A DNA stretch of 64,000 nt, taken from contig NZ_LN831776.1 of NCBI RefSeq assembly GCF_000981585.1, positions 6,369,187-6,433,186 of the forward strand, written 5' to 3'. This document shows positions 34,437-43,281 of the stretch, piece after piece (position 1 is the stretch's first letter; every line of letters begins with the position of its first letter). This DNA is from Paenibacillus riograndensis SBR5 (GTDB lineage Bacteria; Bacillota; Bacilli; Paenibacillales; Paenibacillaceae). The notes under the pieces were generated by a model. It worked only from the letters and a program-made list of their open reading frames with translations. It did not search any database and was not told the origin of the DNA. A program made the position numbers and the translations under genes.

Positions 34437-34662
34437 ACATGTGAAAAATAGAAGACTCATAAAGCATATGTATTAATGCAACGTTATTTATTATAACGTA
34501 TTCGGCAAATTTTTCAAGGGGCTGCTCAAAAATTTGCCTGTCCGCCCCACTCCGGCATTTCTGCCCCCGGAGCGGAAGCAGAGGAAGTCCAGGCCCCCCT
34601 TCCTCCAGCTTCCGCCGCCGGGGCAGATCCGGCAGCGCTCCTGCCGTTCATTAACCTGCCCG

Positions 34663-35019
34663 TTAGGGCAGCTTATGAAAATGCGCCTCCAGCTGTTTTT
34701 TCAAATCTCCAAAAATGAGCAGCTCCTGCTGGAACTTCGAACGTTCGTCCTCCGGAGTCATAATGGCGCTTCCCGTGAACGCGCTGACCGTCACATCCTG
34801 AAACGCATCATGCAAATTGTTGTCAAACCAGTCTGTGGCAGTATCGGCATCATTCGTCAGAATGCGCACAATTTCATAACCTTCCTCGCGCTGGTCCTCA
34901 ACAATGTACACCAAAAGTGCGGAATCGCCTACAGCCCCGGGCAATACGCCAACTTCTGCGCATGGTGCCCCGTCAAATTCGGTCATTCTGCGGATTTTGG
35001 CGTCTTTAATGTAATACAC
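34663..35019 (-). CDS. Hypothetical protein
   Basis: A 118-residue soluble acidic protein starting (GTG) MYYIKDAKIRRMTEFDGAP, with AGGAGGG ten bases upstream. The sequence (LLVYIVEDQREEGYEIVRIL; DWFDNNLHDAFQDVTVSAF) suggests a small alpha/beta fold with no signal or membrane segment. Not recognised. It is divergent from asnB, 143 bases away. Confidence 0.65.
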   Translation of the reverse strand: MYYIKDAKIRRMTEFDGAPCAEVGVLPGAVGDSALLVYIVEDQREEGYEIVRILTNDADTATDWFDNNLHDAFQDVTVSAFTGSAIMTPEDERSKFQQELLIFGDLKKQLEAHFHKLP

Positions 35020-35162
35020 TGGTCATCATCCCTCCTGGCAAATTTCCCTCTCCCTTAGTGTTCGGATAAGGACATACATTTTATGCCTTCCTTCGGCATA
35101 TATCTGTATTACTTGGCAAAAAAGAAAGGACAACAATCGCACAAAAGAGAGGATGAAGCATC

Positions 35163-37007
35163 ATGTGCGGAATAACCGGATTTATCCAGTGGCGCGGCGA
35201 CCTCACACAGCACTCGCAACTGCTCGTAAAAATGACTGAAACCCTGGAGACCCGCGGACCGGATGCGGCTGGAACGTGGATCTCCGGCCCCTGCGCCTTC
35301 GGACACCGGAGACTTAGCGTCATCGATCCTGAGAACGGGGCACAGCCGATGATCGCCCGCCATGACGACAAGGTGTACGCAATTGTGTATAACGGTGAAT
35401 TATATAATGCCCCTGAGCTCAAAGTTGAACTCCAGCAGCGCGGGCATTATTTTCTCACGGAATGCGATACGGAGGTTCTGCTCCATGCCTATATCGAATG
35501 GGGACCGGATTGTACGGAAAAGCTGAACGGCATTTTTGCGTTTGCCGTCTGGGACAGCTTGCGCGATCAGGTGTTTTTGGCACGGGACCGTCTTGGCGTG
35601 AAGCCGCTGTTCTACAGCCAGGTGGACGACGTATTTGTCTTTGGCTCTGAGCCCAAAGCGCTGCTGCAGCATCCCAAGGTGAAGCCGAATGTCGGACCGG
35701 AAGGCCTGGCGGAAGTTTTCATCATCGGTCCGGCCCGTACACCGGGACATGGGGTATATAAAGATATATTCGAGCTTCGTCCAGGTCATGCCATGATTTA
35801 TAGCCGGAATGGAATCCGCAAGTATGCTTATTGGGAGCTGGAGAGCTACAATCACACCGACAACGTGGATGAAACGGCGGCCAAGGTCCGGGACCTGCTG
35901 CAGGATACACTGGAGCGCCAGCTGGTGTCGGATGTTCCGGTCTGCTCGCTGCTCTCCGGGGGCCTGGATTCCAGCGCGCTGACCGCACTCGCCGTGGACT
36001 ATTACAACCGTACCGGCCAGGGCCAGGTCAACACCTATTCCGTCGATTATATCGATAACGACAAACATTTCAAAAGCCATTCCTTCCAGCCCGGCGCAGA
36101 CGGCCCCTGGATTAAGCGGATGGTCGATGAGCTGAAGACGAATCACCATTATGTGGCGTTCGATACCCCCGAGCTGGTAACGGCGCTGGATAACGCCCTC
36201 TACTCCCGCGATTTGCCGGGGATGACCGATGTGGATTCTTCGCTGTATTTGTTTTGCCGGGAGATCAAAAAGAACGCCACGGTCGCTATTTCCGGTGAAG
36301 CGGCTGATGAGATTTTTGGCGGATATCCCTGGTTCCACCGTGAGGAAATGCTGTCTTCCGGCACCTTCCCCTGGTCAGTCGCTCCCAAAATGCGCGCAGA
36401 GCTGCTGTCCCCGGAAATCCGGGAATGGATTCGCCCGCTGGAGTATTTGGGTGACCGGTACAGCGACGCGGTAGCAGAGGTGCCAAAGCTTGACGGCGAG
36501 ACCGGCAAACAGGCGCAAATGCGCGTGATGTCCTACCTGAACATTACCCGGTTTATGCCTACCCTGCTGGACCGCAAAGACCGGATGAGCATGGGGGTTG
36601 GCCTGGAGGTCCGCGTGCCTTACTGCGACCACCGGCTGGTGCAATATGTCTTCAACATTCCCTGGGAAATTAAAACCGTAGGCAACCGGGAAAAAGGCAT
36701 CCTCCGCAAAGCGCTGGAAGGCATTCTGCCGGACGATGTGCTCTACCGCAAAAAAAGCCCGTACCCCAAAACGCATAATCCAGCCTACTTAAACGCAGTA
36801 CGGACACAGATGCTTAACATCCTGGATGATTCATCGTCGCCGATTCTTCCATTAATAGACGCCGCCAAAATCCGTGAGATCGCCGCATCCCCGGAATCGT
36901 CCAGCAATCTGCCCTGGTTCGGTCAGCTGATGTCCGGCCCGCAGCTGTTTGCTTACCTGGCCCAAGTTAACCTATGGCTGCGCAAATATAACGTTTCAAT
37001 CGGGTAA
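35163..37007 (+). CDS. asnB: Asparagine synthetase (glutamine-hydrolysing)
   Basis: Converts aspartate, glutamine and ATP to asparagine. The 614-residue protein begins MCGITGFIQW, with the N-terminal nucleophile Cys2 of the glutaminase domain, RGPD near residue 33 and YNGELYN near 79. The synthetase domain has the PP-loop SLLSGGLDSSALTA near 262 and ISGEAADEIFGGYPWF near 377. The length fits the AsnB/AsnO class. The start has GAGAGGA upstream. It is followed by a strong bidirectional terminator, so it is a single gene. Confidence 0.93.
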   Translation: MCGITGFIQWRGDLTQHSQLLVKMTETLETRGPDAAGTWISGPCAFGHRRLSVIDPENGAQPMIARHDDKVYAIVYNGELYNAPELKVELQQRGHYFLTECDTEVLLHAYIEWGPDCTEKLNGIFAFAVWDSLRDQVFLARDRLGVKPLFYSQVDDVFVFGSEPKALLQHPKVKPNVGPEGLAEVFIIGPARTPGHGVYKDIFELRPGHAMIYSRNGIRKYAYWELESYNHTDNVDETAAKVRDLLQDTLERQLVSDVPVCSLLSGGLDSSALTALAVDYYNRTGQGQVNTYSVDYIDNDKHFKSHSFQPGADGPWIKRMVDELKTNHHYVAFDTPELVTALDNALYSRDLPGMTDVDSSLYLFCREIKKNATVAISGEAADEIFGGYPWFHREEMLSSGTFPWSVAPKMRAELLSPEIREWIRPLEYLGDRYSDAVAEVPKLDGETGKQAQMRVMSYLNITRFMPTLLDRKDRMSMGVGLEVRVPYCDHRLVQYVFNIPWEIKTVGNREKGILRKALEGILPDDVLYRKKSPYPKTHNPAYLNAVRTQMLNILDDSSSPILPLIDAAKIREIAASPESSSNLPWFGQLMSGPQLFAYLAQVNLWLRKYNVSIG

Positions 37008-37061
37008 AATAGCGCTGGGCAGATTCCTGCTACTACCTGCCCTTTACTCCTAAAAAACTCA

Positions 37062-37103
37062 AGCCAAAGAACAGGTCACGCGAGGGAGACCTGTTCTTTG
37101 GCT
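37062..37103. terminator. Bidirectional terminator between asnB and the aldo/keto reductase
   Basis: Perfect 16-bp stem AGCCAAAGAACAGGTC / GACCTGTTCTTTGGCT; TTCT on the plus side and TTGAGTTTTTT on the minus side. Confidence 0.88.
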
Positions 37104-37133
37104 TTCTGCATGCTGTCTATACCGTCCGGCAGC

Positions 37134-37970
37134 TTAAAAGTTGAAATTATCCGGGTCCGGGCCGAAGCGGTGATTCTGATTCAGATCCTCAAGCACCTTG
37201 ACGTCCTCATCGCTGAGCGTGAAATCGAAGAATCCGGCATTTTCCACAATGCGTTCGGCGTGCACGGATTTCGGAATCGTGATGACGCCCTGCTGCAGAT
37301 CCCAGCGGAGCACGATTTGCGCCGGGGTTTTGCCGTATTTACCAGCCAGCTCTTTCAGCACCGGCAGATCCAGATTGCCCTGCATCAGCGGGCTCCAGGC
37401 TTCTACCTGAATGTCATGTGCCTTCGCATACTTCAGCAGCTCGCGCTGGGTCAGCAGCGGGTGGAACTCAACCTGATCCACGGCTGGCACCACTCCGGTA
37501 TCATCGATGATATCCTGCAGATGATGCGGCTGGAAGTTGCTCACGCCAATGGATTTGACGAGCCCCTCCTTTTGCAGATGCACCAGTGCCTTCCAGGATT
37601 CACGGTACTTGCCGGCCACCGGCCAATGGATCAGATACAGATCAAGAACATCCAGTCCAAGCTTCTTGCGGCTGACCTCAAAAGCCTTCAGTGCCGACTC
37701 ATAACCCTGATCCCCGTTCCACAGCTTGGTCGTAATGAACAATTCTTCCCGGGGCACACCGGATTCACGGATAGCCTGTCCGACACCCTCTTCATTCTTG
37801 TATCCGGCAGCCGTATCAATACTGCGGTAGCCTGTCTCCAATGCCGTCTTCACAGCATGAATCACTTCGTCGCCTTCCTTCGCCTGCCACACGCCAAGCC
37901 CCAGCCAAGGCATGGTTGCCCCATCGTTTAACGTAGGTCCTCCAGTAAATGGTCCGTTCAATTGACTCAT
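37134..37970 (-). CDS. Aldo/keto reductase
   Basis: An NADPH-dependent oxidoreductase of the AKR5-like group (similar in length and motifs to B. subtilis YvgN/YtbE). The 278-residue barrel shows the catalytic tetrad: Asp and Tyr in SIDTAAGYKNEEGVG, Lys in FITTKLWN, His in LYLIHWPVAG. The NADP-binding end has TIPKSVHAERIVENAG. The start at 37970 (MSQLNGPFTGG) has GGAGGGAAAACG in front; a longer frame to 38039 has no ribosome binding site. Substrate unknown; such enzymes often reduce methylglyoxal and other aldehydes. Confidence 0.92.
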   Translation of the reverse strand: MSQLNGPFTGGPTLNDGATMPWLGLGVWQAKEGDEVIHAVKTALETGYRSIDTAAGYKNEEGVGQAIRESGVPREELFITTKLWNGDQGYESALKAFEVSRKKLGLDVLDLYLIHWPVAGKYRESWKALVHLQKEGLVKSIGVSNFQPHHLQDIIDDTGVVPAVDQVEFHPLLTQRELLKYAKAHDIQVEAWSPLMQGNLDLPVLKELAGKYGKTPAQIVLRWDLQQGVITIPKSVHAERIVENAGFFDFTLSDEDVKVLEDLNQNHRFGPDPDNFNF

Positions 37971-38203
37971 CGTTTTCCCTCCAAGCCATAGGTTAAATTC
38001 ATCACTCTTCCTTAACCGAAAAAGATGCATAAGAAGCACATAACAATGCTTTTAGTATAGCAAAACGTTGACAACTTACCAAAATTCTATAAAAGCAGGC
38101 GTTAGCTGGTCTGTTAATCACAGTGCACCGGCTTTTTTTGCTTTAAGGTGTAACTTGTATCTTTATTTTTCGTGTAAGAAGGGCCTGAAGGAGGTGGAGA
38201 GGA

Positions 38204-38752
38204 TTGTATGAAGACAATGAACTTATGGCTCGGGTGCAAGCTGGAGATAAAGGGGCGTACGAAGAGCTTGTCCTGAAGCACAGACTTAAGGCTATCGCAT
38301 TTGCAAACAGCTTCGTGTGTGATTTATATACCGCCGAGGATATTGTGCAGGAATGCTTCGTAAAAGTGTATATCCATAGAGAAACCTATCAGCCCAGCCA
38401 TGCTTTTAATACGTATTTATTCACCATTATCCGCAACAGCTGCATTGATTACTTAAGATCTAGACAAGCCTCGCGGTCCTTCAGCTCAGAAGCAGTCCCT
38501 GAGCTCAGCGACCACACTACACCCGAAGAAATCCTGGCCAGCCGCGAGAACACCAAACTTATTTATGAGGTACTGGACGATTTGCAGATCGATTATAAAA
38601 CAGCTTTGTATCTGTATGCTGTAGCCGATTTCAGTTATAAGGATATTGCCAGCATTATGAAAAAGTCAGTACCCCAAATCAAAATCCTGCTCTACAGAGC
38701 ACGCAAAAAATTCAAACTTCAGTATAAGGAGCTGATGGTGAATGAGGAGTGA
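38204..38752 (+). CDS. ECF-type RNA polymerase sigma factor
   Basis: The 182-residue protein has sigma region 2 (YEELVLKHRLKAIAFANSF, TAEDIVQECFVKVYIH, FNTYLFTIIRNSCIDYLR) and region 4 (LQIDYKTALYLYAVADFSY, KDIASIMKKSVPQIKILLYR, ARKKFKLQ). It lacks region 3, as ECF factors do. It starts at TTG 38204 behind AAGGAGGTGG; ATG 38208 is out of frame. First gene of a five-gene operon with a small membrane protein and an ABC transporter, the same order as sigY-yxlC-...-yxlF-yxlG in B. subtilis. It probably directs its own operon. Confidence 0.92.
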   Translation: MYEDNELMARVQAGDKGAYEELVLKHRLKAIAFANSFVCDLYTAEDIVQECFVKVYIHRETYQPSHAFNTYLFTIIRNSCIDYLRSRQASRSFSSEAVPELSDHTTPEEILASRENTKLIYEVLDDLQIDYKTALYLYAVADFSYKDIASIMKKSVPQIKILLYRARKKFKLQYKELMVNEE

Positions 38753-39008
38753 AAAGGATTTTTTAGCCGGTATGTGGAGAAACATTGAACTTGCGGAAGC
38801 AGAACAATTGCAAAAAAAACAAGCAAGAGAACGGAATCGGAGATTGCTGAAAAAAAACATCATCATGTACACCGCTTTGCTTGTAACATTTGTGCTGCTA
38901 ATCCTCTGGCTCCCCTCAAACCCCGGATTTATAACGTGCATTTGCGGAGCTTATCTGCTGCTTGGTTACATATTGGACGACTTCTCATATAAAATCTTCA
39001 TCAAATAA
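38742..39008 (+). CDS. Small membrane protein, likely anti-sigma factor
   Basis: An 88-residue protein with a charged N-terminal helix (RSEKDFLAGMWRNIELAEAE, QLQKKQARERNRRLLKK; residues 2-38) and two membrane segments (about 40-58 and 63-80). It overlaps the end of the sigma gene by 11 bases, the usual sign of a sigma/anti-sigma pair, and corresponds in position to YxlC in the sigY operon. No zinc anti-sigma (HxxxCxxC) motif is present. The role is inferred from position. Confidence 0.65.
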   Translation: MRSEKDFLAGMWRNIELAEAEQLQKKQARERNRRLLKKNIIMYTALLVTFVLLILWLPSNPGFITCICGAYLLLGYILDDFSYKIFIK

Positions 39009-39021
39009 GGGAGGAACAACC

Positions 39022-39741
39022 TTGAAACCTGAAATTATCATAGATCATCTATCTAAAAATTTTGGAAAAAGAGAAGCGCTACGGGATGTTTCACTACATA
39101 TTCAACCCGGCATGTTCGGACTCCTTGGCAGAAACGGCGCCGGAAAAACGACCTTGATGAGGGTACTCGCGACCCTGCTTCATAAATCAGGCGGATCGGT
39201 TACGGTATGCGGCATTCCCATTGAACAATCAAAGGAAGTCAGGAAGCTCATCGGATATTTGCCTCAGGATTTCTCCATCTATCCCGGTATGACTGTGTAC
39301 GCGGCCATGAATTATCTGGGAATATTATCAGAGTTACCCAAAGCGGCAAGGAAAGAACGGATATTCGCTCTCTTAAAACGGGTCAACCTCGAAGATTGCC
39401 TGAACCTCAAGGTAAAAGCATTATCGGGAGGAATGAAACGCCGGCTAGGCATTGCACAGGCCATTCTGCATGATCCCCAAATCTTGATTGTGGATGAACC
39501 TACCGCCGGGCTTGACCCCGAAGAGCGGATAAGGTTCCGCGATTTACTCTGTGAAATAGCAGAGAATAGAATCGTTATCCTGTCTACCCATATTGTAGAG
39601 GACATTGAAAAGACCTGTCAGAACATTGCTGTTCTGGACAAGGGCCAAATCATTTATCAGGGAGCACTGCAGCATTTCATCGGAAATGAACGTGGTCTGG
39701 AAGAAGCTTATATGAAACAGATGGGAGAACATCAACGATGA
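39022..39741 (+). CDS. ABC transporter ATP-binding protein (sigma-linked operon)
   Basis: A 239-residue ATPase domain: Walker A GRNGAGKTT near residue 37, signature LSGGMKRRLGIAQ, Walker B ILIVDEPTAGLDP, H-loop STHIVEDI. The start is TTG 39022 with GGGAGG eight bases upstream; earlier frame starts lie inside the previous gene. It overlaps the permease by ATGA. It resembles YxlF and peptide-immunity or antibiotic-resistance ATPases. Confidence 0.9.
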   Translation: MKPEIIIDHLSKNFGKREALRDVSLHIQPGMFGLLGRNGAGKTTLMRVLATLLHKSGGSVTVCGIPIEQSKEVRKLIGYLPQDFSIYPGMTVYAAMNYLGILSELPKAARKERIFALLKRVNLEDCLNLKVKALSGGMKRRLGIAQAILHDPQILIVDEPTAGLDPEERIRFRDLLCEIAENRIVILSTHIVEDIEKTCQNIAVLDKGQIIYQGALQHFIGNERGLEEAYMKQMGEHQR

Positions 39742-40994
39742 AGCTATTTCTCACAGAATGCCGGCAAACCTCCAAAAGCATGATCTACTTTGTGTTTATT
39801 GGCGTCATGCTCCTGTTCTACTTCACCCAACTGAGTGATTTTGCAGGAAGTGATATCGCTGAAATGCAGAACCCGTCCGGGTACAACAGCCAAAATCCTC
39901 TAATGAAGCCTCCGCCGGATGCTGATAATTACGGGTCCCGGGAAGCAGAAATTCCGGAACAGGTTATGCCGGCAGCCCTAAATCAATTGCTAAGCGAATA
40001 TGCAAATAATCAATACACCACCTATCCGGTCGGCTTCTATAAGAATGTGAAGTTAAGTCAGAAGCAACAGGAGAAAGTGGCTGCGATCGTAAAAGACATC
40101 ACAGGACAACGTCCGGAAGATCTGATGAATAAGCAGGACAAGTTTCCCATTCTGATCACTTACGAATCGTTTAAAGTCAAAATGGCCGAGCTCGATACCC
40201 TGCTGGGAGGAGGATCAAAATACGAAGAAAGCAGACTTCAAGAGTATGGAAACACCCCTGTTACTTACGAAGAAAAACTGGCGGAATACCATAATTTTAT
40301 TCAAGTTGACCAGGTAACCGGTGCCTACGCCCGACTATTTTGTGATTATATGGGCATCGTAATCTCTTTATTTTCTGTTTTTGTACCCGTGGCCTTCTTA
40401 ATCAGAGACCGAAAAGCCGGGGTCAAGGAGCTGCTTTATTCCCGCAAATACAGTTCAGCAGGCTTTATTCTGGCGAGGTATTTTGCACTGGTAACGATGC
40501 TGCTGCTTCCCGTCCTGTTATTGTCGCTCATTCCGCTGACTCAGCTGGCTCTGTATGGGAGCAGACACCATATCACAGTCGATTTATGGGCTTTTGCCAA
40601 ATACATTTTGGCCTGGCTGCTCCCCACGCTGATGACAACCACAGCGGTAGCATTTGTATTGACAACGCTGACCGATACCCCCATTGCCATAGCGGTGCAG
40701 CTATTTTGGAGCTATACGGATTTACTCTCAGGCAGCTCCTATATTTACGGTGGACACTACGGTACACAGTTAGCTATCCGCCACAATACGTTGGACAATT
40801 TGCAGGCCATGCTGGATGGATTACCCGCCCTCATATTGAACAGAAGCCTTTATGTGCTGTTTTCGCTGCTTCTGGTAGGTATAACCATTGTGCTGTATGA
40901 GCTTAAGAGAAGGGGGAAGCTGGATGTCTATGGCCATTTTCACCAAATATTCAGAAATCGCAAAAGCCCAATTAAAGCTGACACTCTGGGTTAA
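39738..40994 (+). CDS. ABC transporter permease, large subunit
   Basis: A 418-residue membrane protein. One N-terminal segment (about 15-32) is followed by an extracellular domain of about 170 residues with few hydrophobic stretches, then five or six segments between 215 and 395 (LFCDYMGIVISLFSVFVPVA, FALVTMLLLPVLLLSLIPL). The motif IRDRKAGVKELLYSRKYSSA resembles the cytoplasmic loop of ABC-2 permeases. Coupled by ATGA to the ATPase. It may export or expel a membrane-active peptide; substrate unknown. Confidence 0.82.
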   Translation: MKLFLTECRQTSKSMIYFVFIGVMLLFYFTQLSDFAGSDIAEMQNPSGYNSQNPLMKPPPDADNYGSREAEIPEQVMPAALNQLLSEYANNQYTTYPVGFYKNVKLSQKQQEKVAAIVKDITGQRPEDLMNKQDKFPILITYESFKVKMAELDTLLGGGSKYEESRLQEYGNTPVTYEEKLAEYHNFIQVDQVTGAYARLFCDYMGIVISLFSVFVPVAFLIRDRKAGVKELLYSRKYSSAGFILARYFALVTMLLLPVLLLSLIPLTQLALYGSRHHITVDLWAFAKYILAWLLPTLMTTTAVAFVLTTLTDTPIAIAVQLFWSYTDLLSGSSYIYGGHYGTQLAIRHNTLDNLQAMLDGLPALILNRSLYVLFSLLLVGITIVLYELKRRGKLDVYGHFHQIFRNRKSPIKADTLG

Positions 40995-41565
40995 TTTTTT
41001 GCTGGCCTTGGCGCTTGCCCTGGGAACCCCCGTCCTGTTTGGCATACAATATCTTGACAGCAGGGCCTCCAGCTTCGTATTGGAACGTTTTCTCACGTTT
41101 ACAGGAATTATTTTATGTACTCCCTTGTTTTTCCCGGAGCAGGACAATGCTGTAAAAGAATTAATCGGGTCTAAATACACCCCGTTTACAGGGGTACTCC
41201 TGATTAGGCTTATGTTAGCTCTGACGGTCCTGCTATGCCTCGTAAGCAGCTTTATTGGAGTAATGCTGTTGAACCATTGCCAGTTCGCAGCCGGGCCGTT
41301 TATCCTTGGCACCTTTGCCACTGCCCTGTTTTTGGGCTCCCTCGGGTTCCTGGCCTACTCGTTGTCGGACAACCTGGTCGCGGGGTACATGCTGCCGACA
41401 GTGTATTATATCCTGAATATGTTTTCGGGTGAGAAGCTGGGGAATTTCTACTTATTTTCGCTGTCCAAGGAGAGTATGAATGAGAAATATTGGCTCTTGG
41501 GCGGGGCTCTAGTCTTGTTTGCCGTCGGTACAGCCTACAGGGCCATTGTGAGGCAGGTAAGATAG
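40924..41565 (+). CDS. ABC transporter permease, small subunit
   Basis: A 213-residue membrane protein with six predicted segments from residue 17 on. The ATG at 40924 has GGGGGAAG upstream and lies within the last 71 bases of the previous gene, in another frame, so the two are translationally coupled. No domain name can be given beyond ABC-2-type permease. It is the last gene of the sigma operon and is followed by a strong terminator. Confidence 0.78.
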   Translation: MSMAIFTKYSEIAKAQLKLTLWVNFLLALALALGTPVLFGIQYLDSRASSFVLERFLTFTGIILCTPLFFPEQDNAVKELIGSKYTPFTGVLLIRLMLALTVLLCLVSSFIGVMLLNHCQFAAGPFILGTFATALFLGSLGFLAYSLSDNLVAGYMLPTVYYILNMFSGEKLGNFYLFSLSKESMNEKYWLLGGALVLFAVGTAYRAIVRQVR

Positions 41566-41641
41566 CGTAAGAGGAACATCAAATGGATTCATCCGCTGAT
41601 TTCCACAAAGAAAAAACAAGCAGCCCCTGACCCAAAAACAC

Positions 41642-41686
41642 AGAGCAGCGCTTCTCAGTAAACGTGAGTAGCGCTGCTCTGCTGTT
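41642..41686. terminator. Bidirectional terminator after the sigma-ABC operon
   Basis: Stem AGAGCAGCGCT / AGCGCTGCTCT, then GCTGTTTTTT on the plus side and GTGTTTTT on the minus side, between two convergent genes. Confidence 0.88.
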
Positions 41687-41705
41687 TTTTCCGTTTTTTA
41701 AAGGT

Positions 41706-42164
41706 CTATTTCCCGATCAGCTTGAAATCATCGAAATGAAACTCCGGGGATACAATGCAGGAGACCAGCACCGGTTCTTCCCCAAGCGGCCGGGCAGCCT
41801 GCCATACCCCTGGCGGAATCACAACCTGCGGCTGCTGGCCGGCAGCAACATCCAGGCCGAGAATCACCTCGGTCACGTTCTCCGGCTTGTCGCCGGTGCC
41901 CCCAAGGCTCAGAACAATCGGGCTGCCGGAATGCCACAGCCAGATTTCGGAGGAGAGCACCGTGTGCCACTCCGAGGCTTCATCCGCATGCAGCAAAAAA
42001 TAAATGGAAGAGGCCGAGGCTCTTGGCCCGGAATAGCTCTCCCCCAGCGTTTCCTGCGGGATTTCAAAGGGAGCGTTCCACAGCCGTTTGTACCAGCCGC
42101 CTTCCACGTGAGGCTGCAGCCCCAGCGCTTCTACCAGCGGCGAAATTTCTTTTTGCGTCACCAT
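41706..42164 (-). CDS. Cupin-fold protein (DUF985 / Cupin_5)
   Basis: The 152-residue protein matches the DUF985 family: PHVEGGWYKRLWNAP near the start, SSIYFLLHADEASEWHTV in the first cupin strand pair, IWLWHSGSPIVLSLGG, and VVIPPGVWQAARPLG in the second motif. It probably binds a metal or sugar-like ligand; the family has no settled function. A single gene on the minus strand with GGAGAGAATATG at the start. Confidence 0.88.
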   Translation of the reverse strand: MVTQKEISPLVEALGLQPHVEGGWYKRLWNAPFEIPQETLGESYSGPRASASSIYFLLHADEASEWHTVLSSEIWLWHSGSPIVLSLGGTGDKPENVTEVILGLDVAAGQQPQVVIPPGVWQAARPLGEEPVLVSCIVSPEFHFDDFKLIGK

Positions 42165-42176
42165 ATTCTCTCCTTA

Positions 42177-42305
42177 AAGTTTTGCGCAGCAAAACTGGCA
42201 TCGTAAGCATAAGCTTAAGTTATGCGCGCAAAACTTGCGTTGTCAGCATTTGCTTAAGTTTTGCGCGGCAAAACTGCTTCGTAAGCATTACGCTTCGTTT
42301 TGCTT
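42177..42305. repeat. Three tandem hairpins, 40-bp period
   Basis: AAGTTTTGCGCAGCAAAACT at 42177, AAGTTATGCGCGCAAAACTT at 42217 and AAGTTTTGCGCGGCAAAACT at 42256, each followed by a related spacer (CGTAAGCAT..GCTT). A partial fourth unit ends near 42305. It fills the gap between the cupin gene and the SPFH gene, both of which read leftward. Confidence 0.85.
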
Positions 42306-42345
42306 TTACTTTAACGGAATGTGCCGCAATTGTAAAATCTCCAGC

Positions 42346-43281
42346 CTACTTGCTTTCCTTGCTGGCCTTGAATACCTCAGCCATGGCGCCCAGCGTGCCC
42401 AGGGTTTCAACAGCGCTGGTAGGCAGGAACACCTTGTTGGCCGCGCCTTTGGAGATTTCGGTCAGTGCGTCAAAGGATTGATAGGCCAGCACCCGTTCAT
42501 CCAGCCCTGCACTGCCGATCAGTTCAATCCGCGATTTCTCGGCTTCCGCTACCGCCTGGATCGCTTTGGCCTGCCCAAGCGCTTCCAGCTCCTGTGCCTG
42601 CCGCAAGCCTTCCGCCTGCCGGATGCGCGCTTCCTTGTCACCTTCCGCCTTGAGGATCTTACTCTGCTTGTCACCTTCAGCACGCAGGATCATATCCTGC
42701 TTGGCGGCTTCCGCCTCCAGCACAATCGCACGCTTGCTGCGCTCGGCCTTCATCTGCTTATCCATCGCTTCCTGGATATCAAGCGGCGGCTTGATATCGA
42801 TCACCTCAACGCGCTCTATCCGCACGCCCCACTTCTCCGTCGCCTCATCCAGCGCCAGGCGGATATCCGAGGAAATCTTTTCCCGGCCGGACAAGGTTTC
42901 ATCCAGCTCCAGCTTACCGATAATCTGCCGCATGGTGGCTGTGGAGATGTTGCGCACCCCGTATACATAATCGGAAATGCCGTAGGTTGCTTCTTCCGGT
43001 CCCACTACCTGATAGAAAATAATCGTATCAATCTGCACCTGCACATTATCCTTGGTAATCACGGTCTGCGGCGGCACATTAGCCTGCTGTATCCGCAAAT
43101 CATGGTACGTGCGCACCTGGTCGATGATCGGAATGAGAACATTCAGACCGGGTGTGAGCAGCCGGTGGAATTTACCAAGACGCTCTACAACCCCTACCCG
43201 CTGCTGCGGTACGATTTTGACGGTCAGTGCCACAAATACGACAACAACAAAAACGATTATCCCAATAATAGCCCATTGCAT
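42346..43281 (-). CDS. SPFH/band 7 membrane protein (paraslipin type)
   Basis: The 311-residue protein has one N-terminal membrane segment (AIIGIIVFVVVVFVALTV), the SPFH domain (VPQQRVGVVERLGKFHRLL; GLNVLIPIIDQVRTYHDLR; VIDIKPPLDIQEAM) and a long charged coiled coil (ILRAEGDKQSKILKAEGDKE). Such proteins form rings that organise membrane microdomains and protect membrane proteases. The ATG at 43281 overlaps the stop of the NfeD gene by one base, so the two are translationally coupled, the standard pairing of SPFH and NfeD proteins. Confidence 0.92.
   Translation of the reverse strand: MQWAIIGIIVFVVVVFVALTVKIVPQQRVGVVERLGKFHRLLTPGLNVLIPIIDQVRTYHDLRIQQANVPPQTVITKDNVQVQIDTIIFYQVVGPEEATYGISDYVYGVRNISTATMRQIIGKLELDETLSGREKISSDIRLALDEATEKWGVRIERVEVIDIKPPLDIQEAMDKQMKAERSKRAIVLEAEAAKQDMILRAEGDKQSKILKAEGDKEARIRQAEGLRQAQELEALGQAKAIQAVAEAEKSRIELIGSAGLDERVLAYQSFDALTEISKGAANKVFLPTSAVETLGTLGAMAEVFKASKESK

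Noticed and set aside
34221..34451. Plus-strand frames across the second tRNA-Arg
   Set aside because: Same antisense-tRNA artefact as above.
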